Shown piece by piece: positions 7,786 through 14,340 of a DNA stretch of 38,920 nucleotides. Source of the DNA: a virus. Position 1 is the stretch's first letter; the number at the start of each line of letters is the position of its first letter. The stretch is from IMG/VR virus record IMGVR_UViG_3300047446_000089, positions 1-38,920 of that record; one strand, given 5' to 3'. The translations under genes were made by a program, and so were the position numbers. The notes under the pieces are model-generated. The model had not been told where the DNA came from. It saw only the letters and a list, made by a program, of their open reading frames with translations, and made no database searches.

Positions 7786-8075
7786 GGTTTGTCCTTTGCA
7801 AGTTCAGTGCGCAGCAGGAAAATCGAATCGCTTATGTGGTCGCCGCCGAAAATCTTTCCGACCGCGTCGCCGTGGACGGTCTTGAAAATGCTGTACATGC
7901 CAAGCTCGTCTTTACTGCTGCCGTAGATGGACGGCATGATGTTGCGCGGGCCGATGTATGCGAAGAACTGCTCTCTGCTGACCTCTGTCATGGTCGGACT
8001 GGCATCAAGCGCGAGTTCGGTTAGCTTCTGTGTACCGGGCTTTCGTAGCGCGTCAAATAACGGCAACGTGCTCAT
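7782..8075 (-). CDS. Hypothetical phage protein, 97 aa
   Basis: No family recognised. The product begins MSTLPLFDALRKPGTQKL and has a Gly/Ile-rich middle (YIGPRNIMPSIYGSSKDELGMYSIF) and an end VGKIFGGDHISDSIFLL. ATG at 8075 has GAGG a few bases upstream. It overlaps the following gene by four bases. Confidence 0.72.
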   Translation of the reverse strand: MSTLPLFDALRKPGTQKLTELALDASPTMTEVSREQFFAYIGPRNIMPSIYGSSKDELGMYSIFKTVHGDAVGKIFGGDHISDSIFLLRTELAKDKP

Positions 8076-8120
8076 ATCGTCCTCACTTGTTCGATTGCTT
8101 CGCGCGCTGCGCGGATGGGG

Positions 8121-8375
8121 TTAGGCGGCGAACAGGTCTCGCTGCGCCGGAAAGTACTTGGATTCAAGCCACGCATCGTATGCAGCGTGGTCTTCAGTCG
8201 ATTTGAAACTGGCCATTCGACGTACCTTCCCAAACTCCCGCCATTGCTCGGAGTTCCAGCACATGAAGCCCGCGAACTTCCCGCCGGGGTATTTATGGCG
8301 ATCTGCCTCGCGCATTGCTTCTGGTGTGTTCCCATTCGCATAGCAGTAGGCGAGGTAGCGTGGATTCCAGCTCAT
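8121..8375 (-). CDS. Hypothetical Trp-rich protein, 84 aa
   Basis: No function assigned, but the sequence has the look of a real compact domain: MSWNPRYLAYCYANGNTPEAMREADRHKYPG, then FAGFMCWNSEQWREFG and an Asp/Trp helix (DHAAYDAWLESKYF). It is chosen over the overlapping frame at 8072-8341, whose composition is Ser/Arg/Thr-rich and shadow-like. A 45-base spacer separates it from the next gene, one of the few gaps in this operon. Confidence 0.75.
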   Translation of the reverse strand: MSWNPRYLAYCYANGNTPEAMREADRHKYPGGKFAGFMCWNSEQWREFGKVRRMASFKSTEDHAAYDAWLESKYFPAQRDLFAA

Positions 8376-8398
8376 GTCTATGCCGGTAACGTGGTGGG

Positions 8399-8662
8399 TC
8401 AGTCGAGACCGGTTTCGTCCCGTGCGTTGCGCACGAGCTTCGCCATGTTTTCGAATGCAAGAGCCAGCGCCTCGCGGCGATGCTTCGACTTAGGCAGCCA
8501 GAACGTCACGGCGCTGCGGTCGTCGTCCTGTGGCGGGTGGTGCAGTTTGTCGCTGCTATGCAGGACAATCTGGACTGCGCTATATACGAAGCCCGTGTTC
8601 GACTCTTTTTCGATGAGCAGAACCTCATCGGTCAGTTCTTGGCTATAGACGTTGATTCTCAT
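8399..8662 (-). CDS. Hypothetical phage protein, 87 aa
   Basis: No family recognised. MRINVYSQELTDEVLLIEKESNTGFVYSAVQIVLHSSDKLH suggests a beta-rich N-terminal half, followed by a basic helix (KSKHRREALALAFENMAKLVRNARDE). The ATG at 8662 has GAGG five to six bases upstream. The two-part pattern resembles small phage proteins that bind other proteins, but no function is claimed. Confidence 0.75.
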   Translation of the reverse strand: MRINVYSQELTDEVLLIEKESNTGFVYSAVQIVLHSSDKLHHPPQDDDRSAVTFWLPKSKHRREALALAFENMAKLVRNARDETGLD

Positions 8663-8689
8663 GCTCGCCTCAATAGAAGGGTTTTTGGA

Positions 8690-9103
8690 TCAGCGCACTA
8701 GAGCGTGCGCCTGTTCGTGATGCGGCTTGCAAAGCCACACAACATCCAGTGGTGCATCGTAATTAGGGTGATGTGCTTCAGCCTTCTTCCCGCAAACAAA
8801 GCAGGGCTGAGGAATTACTTCACCGAGACGAACAGCTCTGTGAAGTTCAAGCTGTGCTTGATGCCGCTCAGGATGCTGATTGCGCCATCTGGCTAGTAAC
8901 CGAGTAACGATTTCTTTTCGGTGAGGCATCGATGCACGCGCACGATCGTATTGCCAGTAGTGATTGATATTCCTTGCGCGTGCTTCCTTGTTGTCCAACT
9001 TTGTACACGTCTTGCATTTGCCCAAGTGACCATCGCTCGTCGTCGAATGACGGTAGAACTCAGTTATTGGCTTAGCAATATTGCATTTGAAGCATGTCTT
9101 CAT
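8690..9103 (-). CDS. Zinc-binding HNH-like nuclease family protein, 137 aa
   Basis: Two metal sites are visible: an N-terminal CFKCN...CKTC four-Cys site (residues 4-33, MKTCFKCNIAKPITEFYRH...KCKTCTKLDN) and a C-terminal PCFVCGKKAEAHHPNYD...WLCKPHHEQAH motif (about 103-135). The latter is the zinc-stabilised HNH-like core found in many phage proteins. It may cut or only bind DNA. The start at 9103 has GAGG upstream; an in-frame start 52 codons earlier would run through an unrelated-looking Arg/Ser-rich stretch and over the 31-aa gene upstream. Confidence 0.8.
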   Translation of the reverse strand: MKTCFKCNIAKPITEFYRHSTTSDGHLGKCKTCTKLDNKEARARNINHYWQYDRARASMPHRKEIVTRLLARWRNQHPERHQAQLELHRAVRLGEVIPQPCFVCGKKAEAHHPNYDAPLDVVWLCKPHHEQAHALVR

Positions 9104-9139
9104 GGATAACCTCACATCGGCGATATATCTCTGTGGCGC

Positions 9140-9154
9140 ATAAACGCCGTTTAT
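9140..9154. promoter_or_regulatory. 15-bp perfect palindrome (operator-like)
   Basis: ATAAACGCCGTTTAT has perfect 7-bp arms around one central base, in the 74-base gap between two leftward genes. With no loop it reads as a protein-binding dyad rather than a hairpin. A palindrome of the same build (ATAA-N7-TTAT) lies at 17751-17765. Confidence 0.35.
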
Positions 9155-9177
9155 TCGTTTGGCAGATACGGCGGTGT

Positions 9178-9273
9178 CTATTTGCGCTTTATCCGCGCGC
9201 TGGCGATGCCTAGAACCACACCCACCGCTATCGCTCCCAATACGGAGAGAGCGAACCATTCGAGTCCGCTCAT
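9178..9273 (-). CDS. Small single-span membrane protein, 31 aa
   Basis: The frame encodes MSGLEWFALSVLGAIAVGVV followed by LGIASARIKRK: one hydrophobic helix (about residues 5-25) and a positively charged C-terminal tail, so the tail probably faces the cytoplasm. Its ATG overlaps the stop of the upstream frame by four bases (ATGA), the same coupling used by its neighbours, which is good support for translation despite the length. It lies directly downstream of the decayed retroelement cassette. The function is unknown. Confidence 0.65.
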   Translation of the reverse strand: MSGLEWFALSVLGAIAVGVVLGIASARIKRK

Positions 9274-9428
9274 GACGAACCTCGATAGGTCTTGGTCAGC
9301 GCTTTGTTGACTGCGTGGCCGCGCCGGCGCACTGCATTCGCCAGCGTCGCGCGGTCGTAGTGGCTGCTTGGCGCTTGACCCAGCAGGCCGAAATAGCTGT
9401 TCGAGACAGGCCGAAAATCTCGGATTAC
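9270..9428 (-). pseudogene. Probable C-terminal remnant of a retroelement reverse transcriptase
   Basis: Directly after the stop of the HNH gene the reading frame that ends at 9270 encodes VIRDFRPVSNSYFGLLGQAP, then SSHYDRATLANAVRRRGHAV and NKALTKTYRGSS. The NSYFGLL...R...L block resembles the extreme C-terminus of reverse transcriptases of diversity-generating retroelements (N-S-Y-x-G-x-L motif). The catalytic palm domain with YxDD is absent from the window. I read this as the last ~50 codons of an RT gene whose body was lost when the HNH gene arrived. The match is from memory of the family pattern, so it needs a profile search. Confidence 0.5.
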
Positions 9429-10292
9429 GCGACGTGCTTCCAGATTTCCCGCTTCACGATGCGCTGAACTGTCTTGACCGACACGCTCAGTTCCCGTGCC
9501 AGAGCGCTCAGGCCATGGTCTGGGTCGCGGGGCACGTGACGCCGACGAATCTCCGCAACCTGCGCCTCGGTGAGTTTGTTGCTGTGGTGCTTTGTCCCAA
9601 CCACCTTGGTTCCATGCTCGGCCTTGTCGGCTTCGTTCTCCAGCGGCGTTCCATAAGCCAGATTGCCCAAACTCGGATCGCTGTTCTTGCCGTCCAGATG
9701 CCGAATCACAAGACCGCGAGGACGTGGACCGAGAAAGGCCGCAGCGACCAACTTGTGCACAGCGACTTTCTTGGCCCTCCCATCCACCCAGAAACTCACG
9801 CGCGGATAGCCGTCGCCATCCGGCGTGGCCTTTCTGATCCGCGCGCCGCGCCTCACTCGCCCCAAACTGCTGACCTCGTATCCGACGAACCCCACTACCG
9901 GCAACCATTCTTCTGATTCCATGTGCATCTCCTTGACCTCCACGAAGCGGGCGATGTGCGGCGTTCTTCCACCCGTTGGCCTGCTTCCCGATGCTGGTCG
10001 TCTGCTCGACGGACCCGGCGTACGCCTTACGCGAGATAAGGCGCTTGTCCATACCAAGGCGCAAGAGCAGTTCGATCACCTGAAGGCGTTCGAGCAACTC
10101 GGTCAGGTGCGACGCCTTGTCGACTGCCACGTTCGCGCGAAACACCAGAACCATGATCTCGATGCATTCCGTGCTGATCTTCTCGCCGATGGAGCGTTTG
10201 AAGTCGCGCGGCATGTTCTTGACCAGATCGGTGACTACATCGAGCAGGTCATAAGCGACTTTGTAAATCGGCAAACTTGTATGGATGGCCAT
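9270..10292 (-). CDS. Avd-like four-helix-bundle protein (recognisable part about 9950-10292), open frame extended to 9270
   Basis: Residues 1 to about 113 form a four-helix protein of the Avd type: MAIHTSLPIYKVAYDLLDVV, NMPRDFKRSIGEKISTECIEI, ANVAVDKASHLTELLERLQV, ELLLRLGMDKRLISRKAYAG, then SIGKQANGWKN. Avd is the accessory protein that binds the RT of diversity-generating retroelements. After GWKN the frame becomes Gly/Arg/Ser-rich because it runs in another register through the HNH gene at 9425-9922, then ends in the RT-like tail. The natural Avd stop therefore seems lost; the 340-aa frame is probably a by-product of the insertion and the true product may be C-terminally extended or degraded. 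ATG at 10292, without a clear Shine-Dalgarno site. Confidence 0.65.
   Translation of the reverse strand: MAIHTSLPIYKVAYDLLDVVTDLVKNMPRDFKRSIGEKISTECIEIMVLVFRANVAVDKASHLTELLERLQVIELLLRLGMDKRLISRKAYAGSVEQTTSIGKQANGWKNAAHRPLRGGQGDAHGIRRMVAGSGVRRIRGQQFGASEARRADQKGHAGWRRLSAREFLGGWEGQESRCAQVGRCGLSRSTSSRSCDSASGRQEQRSEFGQSGLWNAAGERSRQGRAWNQGGWDKAPQQQTHRGAGCGDSSASRAPRPRPWPERSGTGTERVGQDSSAHREAGNLEARRVIRDFRPVSNSYFGLLGQAPSSHYDRATLANAVRRRGHAVNKALTKTYRGSS
9425..9922 (-). CDS. NUMOD4-HNH homing endonuclease inserted in the retroelement cassette
   Basis: A 165-aa free-standing homing nuclease. The N-terminus EEWLPVVGFVGYEVSSLGRVRR is a NUMOD4 motif. The HNH core follows (VHKLVAAAFLGPRPRGLVIRHLDG, then NLAYGTPLENEADK), and a helix-turn-helix-like DNA-binding tail closes the protein (GLSALARELSVSVKTVQRIVKREIW). 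The ATG at 9922 has AAGGAG six bases upstream; an ATG two codons earlier is also possible. It sits exactly between the Avd-like part and the RT-like tail, out of frame with both, where the template repeat and RT body would be in an intact retroelement. Confidence 0.88.
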   Translation of the reverse strand: MESEEWLPVVGFVGYEVSSLGRVRRGARIRKATPDGDGYPRVSFWVDGRAKKVAVHKLVAAAFLGPRPRGLVIRHLDGKNSDPSLGNLAYGTPLENEADKAEHGTKVVGTKHHSNKLTEAQVAEIRRRHVPRDPDHGLSALARELSVSVKTVQRIVKREIWKHVA

Positions 10293-10309
10293 TGATTCGA
10301 ATTATTAAA

Positions 10310-10768
10310 TTATTCAATTACCAATCTGCGGACGGCTCGGGCACGACAGTGGAGGCACTTGCCGTCGCAGTCCTGGTAGCCGTCGTGGAAGCCCTGACAC
10401 CAGGCCCAGCTGCTATTCGTCTCATGCTGCTGACCGGACCAATACCAGGCCGATTCAAACTCGCCCATCAGGTTGGCAAACAGCAAAGACTGCTCTCTCC
10501 TCGTCGGCAACTCGCCGCCCTGCTCTGCCGCCCACTTGCCAGCACCGTCCCAGTCAATACTCTCGACCTCGCCGGGAAGGAGAACCAGGTGATAATCGCC
10601 CTCCGGGGCATCTCCAAGGATCAGCCCGGCATACCGCTCACCAGGAGAAAGTACGATCGTCTTTGCCGCAATGTGATACTTGGTAGCTGTGATTTGCTTT
10701 TCGAACGCTGCAATCAGTTCATTGAACTTCGCCTGGTGCTCTTTGATTTCTTCAAGCGTTACCGTCAT
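10310..10768 (-). CDS. DUF1566-like (C-type-lectin fold) variable protein, retroelement target 1
   Basis: A 152-aa protein with a helical N-terminus (VTLEEIKEHQAKFNELIAAFEKQ), a middle YAGLILGDAPEGDYHLVLLPG, and a C-terminal half typical of the DUF1566/FGE-sulfatase lectin fold: GGELPTRREQSLLFANL, WYWSGQQH, WAWCQGFHDGYQ, HCRARAVRRL. This fold is the usual display domain of diversity-generating retroelements, with the variable residues at the C-terminus. It is paralogous to 10798-11157. The ATG at 10768 has AGGAG upstream. It may be a receptor-binding or other surface ligand; its place in the early left arm rather than the tail module makes the ligand unclear. Confidence 0.85.
   Translation of the reverse strand: MTVTLEEIKEHQAKFNELIAAFEKQITATKYHIAAKTIVLSPGERYAGLILGDAPEGDYHLVLLPGEVESIDWDGAGKWAAEQGGELPTRREQSLLFANLMGEFESAWYWSGQQHETNSSWAWCQGFHDGYQDCDGKCLHCRARAVRRLVIE
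10322..10408 (-). repeat. Variable region 1 (VR1)
   Basis: An 87-bp segment at the 3' end of target 1 that aligns without gaps to 10807-10893. Its last 31 bp on the coding strand are identical in the two copies. Upstream of that, all differences fall on first or second codon positions, mostly in NNC codons (see findings). Confidence 0.75.
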
Positions 10769-10797
10769 CTCATGGGCTCCTGAAAATTACTGAATGA

Positions 10798-11157
10798 TTA
10801 AATGGGCAATCTGCGGACGGCTCGGGCACGACAGTGGTAGCTCTTGCCGTAGCTGAGCTGGCCGCCGTTGCTGAAGTTCTGATACCAGGCCCAGCCGCTT
10901 TCGCGATGGTGTGTCTCATTGCTCCAGTACCAATCCTTCTGGAACTGATCCCGGAAACGCGCCCACAACATTGCCTGCTCAATGCGGGTAGGCAGATCTC
11001 CGCCTACGCTCTTGGCCCATTCGAGTTGATCCTCGAAGGTCGCATCGTCGTTATCGCCCGGCAGCAGGACGACGTGATAGAAATCGCCGTTCTTGTCGCC
11101 GATCGCGCCTACGTACACTTCGCCTTCATTTAGCAGAGGAATCTGAAGTTGTTGCAT
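10798..11157 (-). CDS. DUF1566-like (C-type-lectin fold) variable protein, retroelement target 2
   Basis: A 119-aa paralogue of target 1 lacking its helical N-terminal extension. It runs MQQLQIPLLNEGEVYVGAIG, a FYHVVLLPGDND strand segment, GGDLPTRIEQAMLWARFRDQ, then WYWSNETHH, WAWYQNFSNGGQ and HCRARAVRRL. The start at 11157 is chosen because AGGA lies six bases upstream; the in-frame start 21 codons earlier adds an unrelated segment. Outside the C-terminal variable block it is strongly diverged from target 1, yet the 3' end is nearly identical at the third codon positions, which is the retroelement signature. Twenty-nine bases separate it from target 1. Confidence 0.85.
   Translation of the reverse strand: MQQLQIPLLNEGEVYVGAIGDKNGDFYHVVLLPGDNDDATFEDQLEWAKSVGGDLPTRIEQAMLWARFRDQFQKDWYWSNETHHRESGWAWYQNFSNGGQLSYGKSYHCRARAVRRLPI
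10807..10893 (-). repeat. Variable region 2 (VR2)
   Basis: An 87-bp partner of VR1 at the 3' end of target 2. The invariant 31-bp block at 10807-10837 would contain the initiation-of-mutagenic-homology site of a retroelement. No third copy with the adenine-rich codons expected of the template repeat was found in the window. Confidence 0.75.
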
Positions 11158-11303
11158 GAGTTTTCCTGTGAAAAAGAGCCGCGCATACTGGCCGGCTAAG
11201 CACACGCTTGCGGAGACCACCGCAAGGTTTAAGGGCGCGCCAACAGACTTACTCAGAGATTCACGCCGGAGGCTTCATCTGATGCTGGTGGACGCGTGAG
11301 GGG
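11158..11303. other. Gap upstream of the variable-protein cassette
   Basis: About 146 bases without a gene. A perfect 7-bp hairpin (CTTGCGG/CCGCAAG, loop of six) lies at 11207-11226. No T-tract follows it on the leftward strand, so it is not a standard terminator. No promoter was recognised. Confidence 0.4.
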
Positions 11304-11948
11304 TCAGGCGGCTTGCTGGCGAAGCTGCTTTTCGTACTGGGCAACTAGCATGGCGAATTGCCAGAGGTCTTTTTCCATCTCGCCAATGAAGTCGTCATCC
11401 CTTTGGACTTCGATCATCGTGAATTGCTTCTCGGCCGCAGAAAGCGCGGGACAATAAAGGCCCACGTGCCACCACTTACGATTTGTCAGCCACATGCAGC
11501 CTTGTGCTTGCTCGCGCACGTCGCCAATGTCTCGATCCAGGATGATCGTCCGAAGCTTTTCCGGCGCAAGGAAGCACTTGTATTCGCTACCGCCGTCATC
11601 TGCGATCAGACCGTCAGCGCTTGCGCCGAACAGCCCGTCATCGGTTTTTACAAACCCGGTGCGCTTAACAAACAGGCCGGTCTTCGCCTCGTGCTCCATG
11701 CGGGCCTCAGGCTCCAGATCGTGGCCGCGTTTCATTTGCCAAGTCTCGAACCCCTCGTCAAGCGGCTCTCCACTAATGCGCTCGATAGCGAGACGGAAAG
11801 CGTAGTCCTTGGCCTTGGACGAGTAATCGCCCTTGTTCGCGCCACTCTTGAGACGTTCGCGCGCCGTGGTGAACATGCTGGCCGTGATGCATCCAGCCCG
11901 CGCGCGGTGCCATTCCTCTCCGCCCTGGGCGCATTCGACAATAATCAT
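11304..11948 (-). CDS. YqaJ/lambda-Exo-like recombination exonuclease
   Basis: A 214-aa nuclease of the YqaJ viral recombinase family (PD-(D/E)xK fold, related to lambda Exo). It resects double-stranded DNA ends to give 3' single strands for annealing. Visible motifs: GEEWHRARAGCITAS near the start, EPEAR at about residue 79, then GASADG with Asp112 and SEYKC with Glu122 and Lys124, the D-ExK catalytic triad, followed by QAQGCMWLT (Gln-rich motif). The length is normal for the family. The ATG overlaps the next upstream gene's stop by four bases, and that gene encodes the putative annealing partner. Confidence 0.9.
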   Translation of the reverse strand: MIIVECAQGGEEWHRARAGCITASMFTTARERLKSGANKGDYSSKAKDYAFRLAIERISGEPLDEGFETWQMKRGHDLEPEARMEHEAKTGLFVKRTGFVKTDDGLFGASADGLIADDGGSEYKCFLAPEKLRTIILDRDIGDVREQAQGCMWLTNRKWWHVGLYCPALSAAEKQFTMIEVQRDDDFIGEMEKDLWQFAMLVAQYEKQLRQQAA

Positions 11949-12844
11949 TGCTGGCCTCCTTCGGCGGCAAGTTGACGTTGAAACTCGGCTTCCATTTCGG
12001 CATCATCTGCGCCCGGCTCGCGCTGGGGTTCGGCTGCCTTCGTCGGGAGCGCCTTGCTCTTGGCGGCCATCGCAGCTTTGAACGCATCCGATGCAGCCGC
12101 GTCCTTCGCCGCGTTGATCTCCTTCACAGCGCGCTTCCAAAGGGTATCGAACTGGTCCCGTGTCGCCACTGCGTTGGCCTCGGCAACCAGCTTGATACCC
12201 AGCGCGCTCAGAACCGGTTCGCCCGGCTCGTCGTCGTGCCGATACTCTTCCGGCAAGTCTTCGATGTCTTGGGTGAAAATGTCCGATGCCGCAGTGACGT
12301 TCAGAGTCATGGCGATCTTGGCGCGCTTGCAGGCCATTTTGAGGATGGTGTTCGCCTGGTCGGCAGACTCCGTGCGAATCTGCTGCTTCTTCTCGACCTT
12401 GTTGTTCCATTTGGCGAACTTCAGGCGGCGCAGATTCTCGGGCGTTACCTCGAATTCCTCAGCGCAGATCGCACCGCGCCACTTGTACTTTTCCTCGTGC
12501 GATGAGCACTCGCCCATCCCCTCACCTAGTACGACGCCCGTCACCTGATGGATGCCGATGCAGCGCACCCGGAATCGCGCCATGCCGTCGACCGTCAAGT
12601 CTTCTATTTCGTACTTGTCGGCGACGCGAAACGTCACGCAAAGGACTTCAGCGCCCGGCTTGTACAGTGACGGCTTTTTGGTGCCCGGGATCACGCCGTA
12701 GTGAGTTTCGCTTTTCATGATTGAGCGCATCACTTCCTGGACGAGATTCACGCGTTGGCGAATCTCCATCGCTGAAAACTGATGCACTTCGCCCGCTACG
12801 ATGCCGGCGCTTTCGCGCCGTGGCATTTCGATTACTTCGTTCAT
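11945..12844 (-). CDS. Putative single-strand annealing / recombination mediator protein
   Basis: A 299-aa protein conserved next to phage exonucleases. The N-terminal block HYGVIPGTKKPSLYKPGAEV, then VLCVTFRVADKY, and the later KWRGA and LKMACKRAKIAMTLNVTAAS (about residues 165-185) are characteristic of a phage family usually placed with recombination functions. The final 60 residues are Ala/Lys-rich and probably flexible. Its position, overlapping the YqaJ-like gene by four bases, argues that it loads on the resected strand as lambda Bet or RecT does. The annealing role is inferred from position; the sequence is not clearly RecT, Erf or Rad52. Confidence 0.7.
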   Translation of the reverse strand: MNEVIEMPRRESAGIVAGEVHQFSAMEIRQRVNLVQEVMRSIMKSETHYGVIPGTKKPSLYKPGAEVLCVTFRVADKYEIEDLTVDGMARFRVRCIGIHQVTGVVLGEGMGECSSHEEKYKWRGAICAEEFEVTPENLRRLKFAKWNNKVEKKQQIRTESADQANTILKMACKRAKIAMTLNVTAASDIFTQDIEDLPEEYRHDDEPGEPVLSALGIKLVAEANAVATRDQFDTLWKRAVKEINAAKDAAASDAFKAAMAAKSKALPTKAAEPQREPGADDAEMEAEFQRQLAAEGGQQ

Positions 12845-14145
12845 GCTGCTTCCTTTCGATCAAAGCGCCGCTGAATGATCTCGCGATGCCATTTATTGAG
12901 TTCAGTAGATAGCGAATCGAGCGTGTGGAAGACCGGCTCCGCATTGCCGCAGCACTCGCCATAGGCTCGACCGCAGCATTCCTGCCCGACTGGAATGGCG
13001 ATCTCCTGCAACACGTCTTCGAGCATCCCCAAGCCGTCATTGGCGAAAATCAGGGATTGCAGGCGGTCGACCTCGGCGGCTAGCGCAGCCCGCTCTACCT
13101 CTGCTGCTGCCTCGCGCTCCAGACGTTCCGCTTCCGCACGAGCCGCCGCCTCAGCCTCTTCCCGCTTGCGCTGCTCTTCCGCTGCAACTCGCGCGGCCTC
13201 CGCATCAATCGCTGCCTGCTTCTCGCGCTCGACGCGTGCTGCTTCGTCGGCCTGACGTTGCCGCTCGGCGGCTAGTTCGGCCTGCTGCCGATCAATTTCC
13301 TCTTGTTGCGCCCGCATCCGTTCTTGATGCGCCGCCTGCTCCGCTCGCATTGCGGCTGCCGCAGCTTCCTGCGCTGCCCGTTGCTCGGCCTCGACGCGCT
13401 CACGTTCAACGCGATCCTTGGCTTCCTGCTCAGCCCGGGCTGCTTCGGCTTGGCGCTCCTGCTCCGCGAGTTCCGCGCGCTGCCTCTCAAGCGCCTCACG
13501 TTCTGCGGCGAGACGGGCTTGATCCGACTCATGATCCTTCTGCGCCTTGAACATTTCCCACAGCTTGTGGATGGTGGCGAGTTTCGCAACTTCGCCCTCA
13601 CCCGCGAACTCCTGGTGAGTCTCCAGCGTGATCTCGACCGCCTCCAGACTTTCAATCGCTGCGGCAATGGTCTCGGATGACTTGCCGACCAGCATTGACG
13701 GGATGGCTTGCATTTCGGCGATGCGCTTTCGGATTGCGGAGATACGTGCAGACTCAGCGACCGCCTTCGCAATCTTCTCGTCGTCCTTGCGCTTTTCTTC
13801 GGCCTTGATTTCCTCGTCGAACATCGTTTCGAGCGGCAGCAGGGTCGATTCGATCTCTCCCTGGCGGCTGTCAAGGAGCTTGCCGATTTCAAGGATTGGA
13901 GCCTTGCGAAGCTTCCGCGCTTTCTCGCTCGCTACCCGGATGTCGCGGAACACGGCTCGATGCTTGATCGCTACGGCCATGCCCGCCGAAGTCTTGATGT
14001 CGTATGCAACATCGCGGACGGCGTCAATCGCTTGCGCGTACTGTTTCGCGAACGGCTCGAACACCAGCTCGACGTACTTCGTCGGCTCGATGGTGATCAG
14101 TTGTTGCGGTTGCTCGGCAACCGTCAGTTTTGTGGACGCTGTCAT
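12841..14145 (-). CDS. Long coiled-coil protein of the recombination cluster
   Basis: A 434-aa protein. Residues about 25-190 form a helical domain (EPTKYVELVFEPFAKQYAQA, IKHRAVFRDIRVASEKARKL). Residues about 195-365 are an Ala/Glu/Arg/Gln-rich coiled coil, often mislabelled TolA-like in databases. The C-terminus carries a double CC cluster (GQECCGRAYGECCGNA) and a final helix. The start at 14145 makes the usual ATGA overlap; a start nine codons earlier is less likely. Similar proteins accompany phage annealing proteins and may act as a structural or regulatory partner. That role is an inference. Confidence 0.75.
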   Translation of the reverse strand: MTASTKLTVAEQPQQLITIEPTKYVELVFEPFAKQYAQAIDAVRDVAYDIKTSAGMAVAIKHRAVFRDIRVASEKARKLRKAPILEIGKLLDSRQGEIESTLLPLETMFDEEIKAEEKRKDDEKIAKAVAESARISAIRKRIAEMQAIPSMLVGKSSETIAAAIESLEAVEITLETHQEFAGEGEVAKLATIHKLWEMFKAQKDHESDQARLAAEREALERQRAELAEQERQAEAARAEQEAKDRVERERVEAEQRAAQEAAAAAMRAEQAAHQERMRAQQEEIDRQQAELAAERQRQADEAARVEREKQAAIDAEAARVAAEEQRKREEAEAAARAEAERLEREAAAEVERAALAAEVDRLQSLIFANDGLGMLEDVLQEIAIPVGQECCGRAYGECCGNAEPVFHTLDSLSTELNKWHREIIQRRFDRKEAA

Positions 14146-14333
14146 GCTGCCCTCAATTGTTGTTCTTGCCACGCTGCGAACCTCGCCTCATACACATCAA
14201 AGTACCCGGCGAACGTTTCGCGCAGCTTTGCTTTGTTGACTGGATCGGCCATGAGGTAGCAATGGGCCAGTGACTTCACGAACGAGCCGCCTTGCAGCTC
14301 CATGACGTGAAGTGCGCTGTCGTAGTGGGTCAT
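14142..14333 (-). CDS. Hypothetical small protein, 63 aa
   Basis: No family recognised. The product MTHYDSALHVMELQGGSFVK continues with LAHCYLMADPVNKAKLRETF and ends in EARFAAWQEQQLRAA. It looks like a compact helical protein. The ATG at 14333 has GAGGAA upstream; a GTG seven codons earlier is possible but less well placed. Confidence 0.75.
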   Translation of the reverse strand: MTHYDSALHVMELQGGSFVKSLAHCYLMADPVNKAKLRETFAGYFDVYEARFAAWQEQQLRAA

Positions 14334-14340
14334 GTCTTCC

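Noticed and set aside
8072-8341. Leftward frame overlapping 8121-8375
   Set aside because: Ser/Thr/Arg-rich shadow of the Trp-rich protein. Its last 16 residues look protein-like and it ends in an ATGA overlap, so a frameshifted remnant is possible, but the evidence is too thin.
9270-10292. Reading the 340-codon frame as one functional fusion protein
   Set aside because: The middle 175 codons are an out-of-register reading of the HNH gene; only the two ends look like protein.
9104-11303. Template repeat of the retroelement
   Set aside because: I looked by eye for a third copy of the 31-bp invariant block and adenine-rich homologue near the cassette and found none.
13272-13892. Leftward frame of 206 codons within the coiled-coil gene
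   Set aside because: Arises from the repetitive GC-rich coiled-coil coding sequence in another register.
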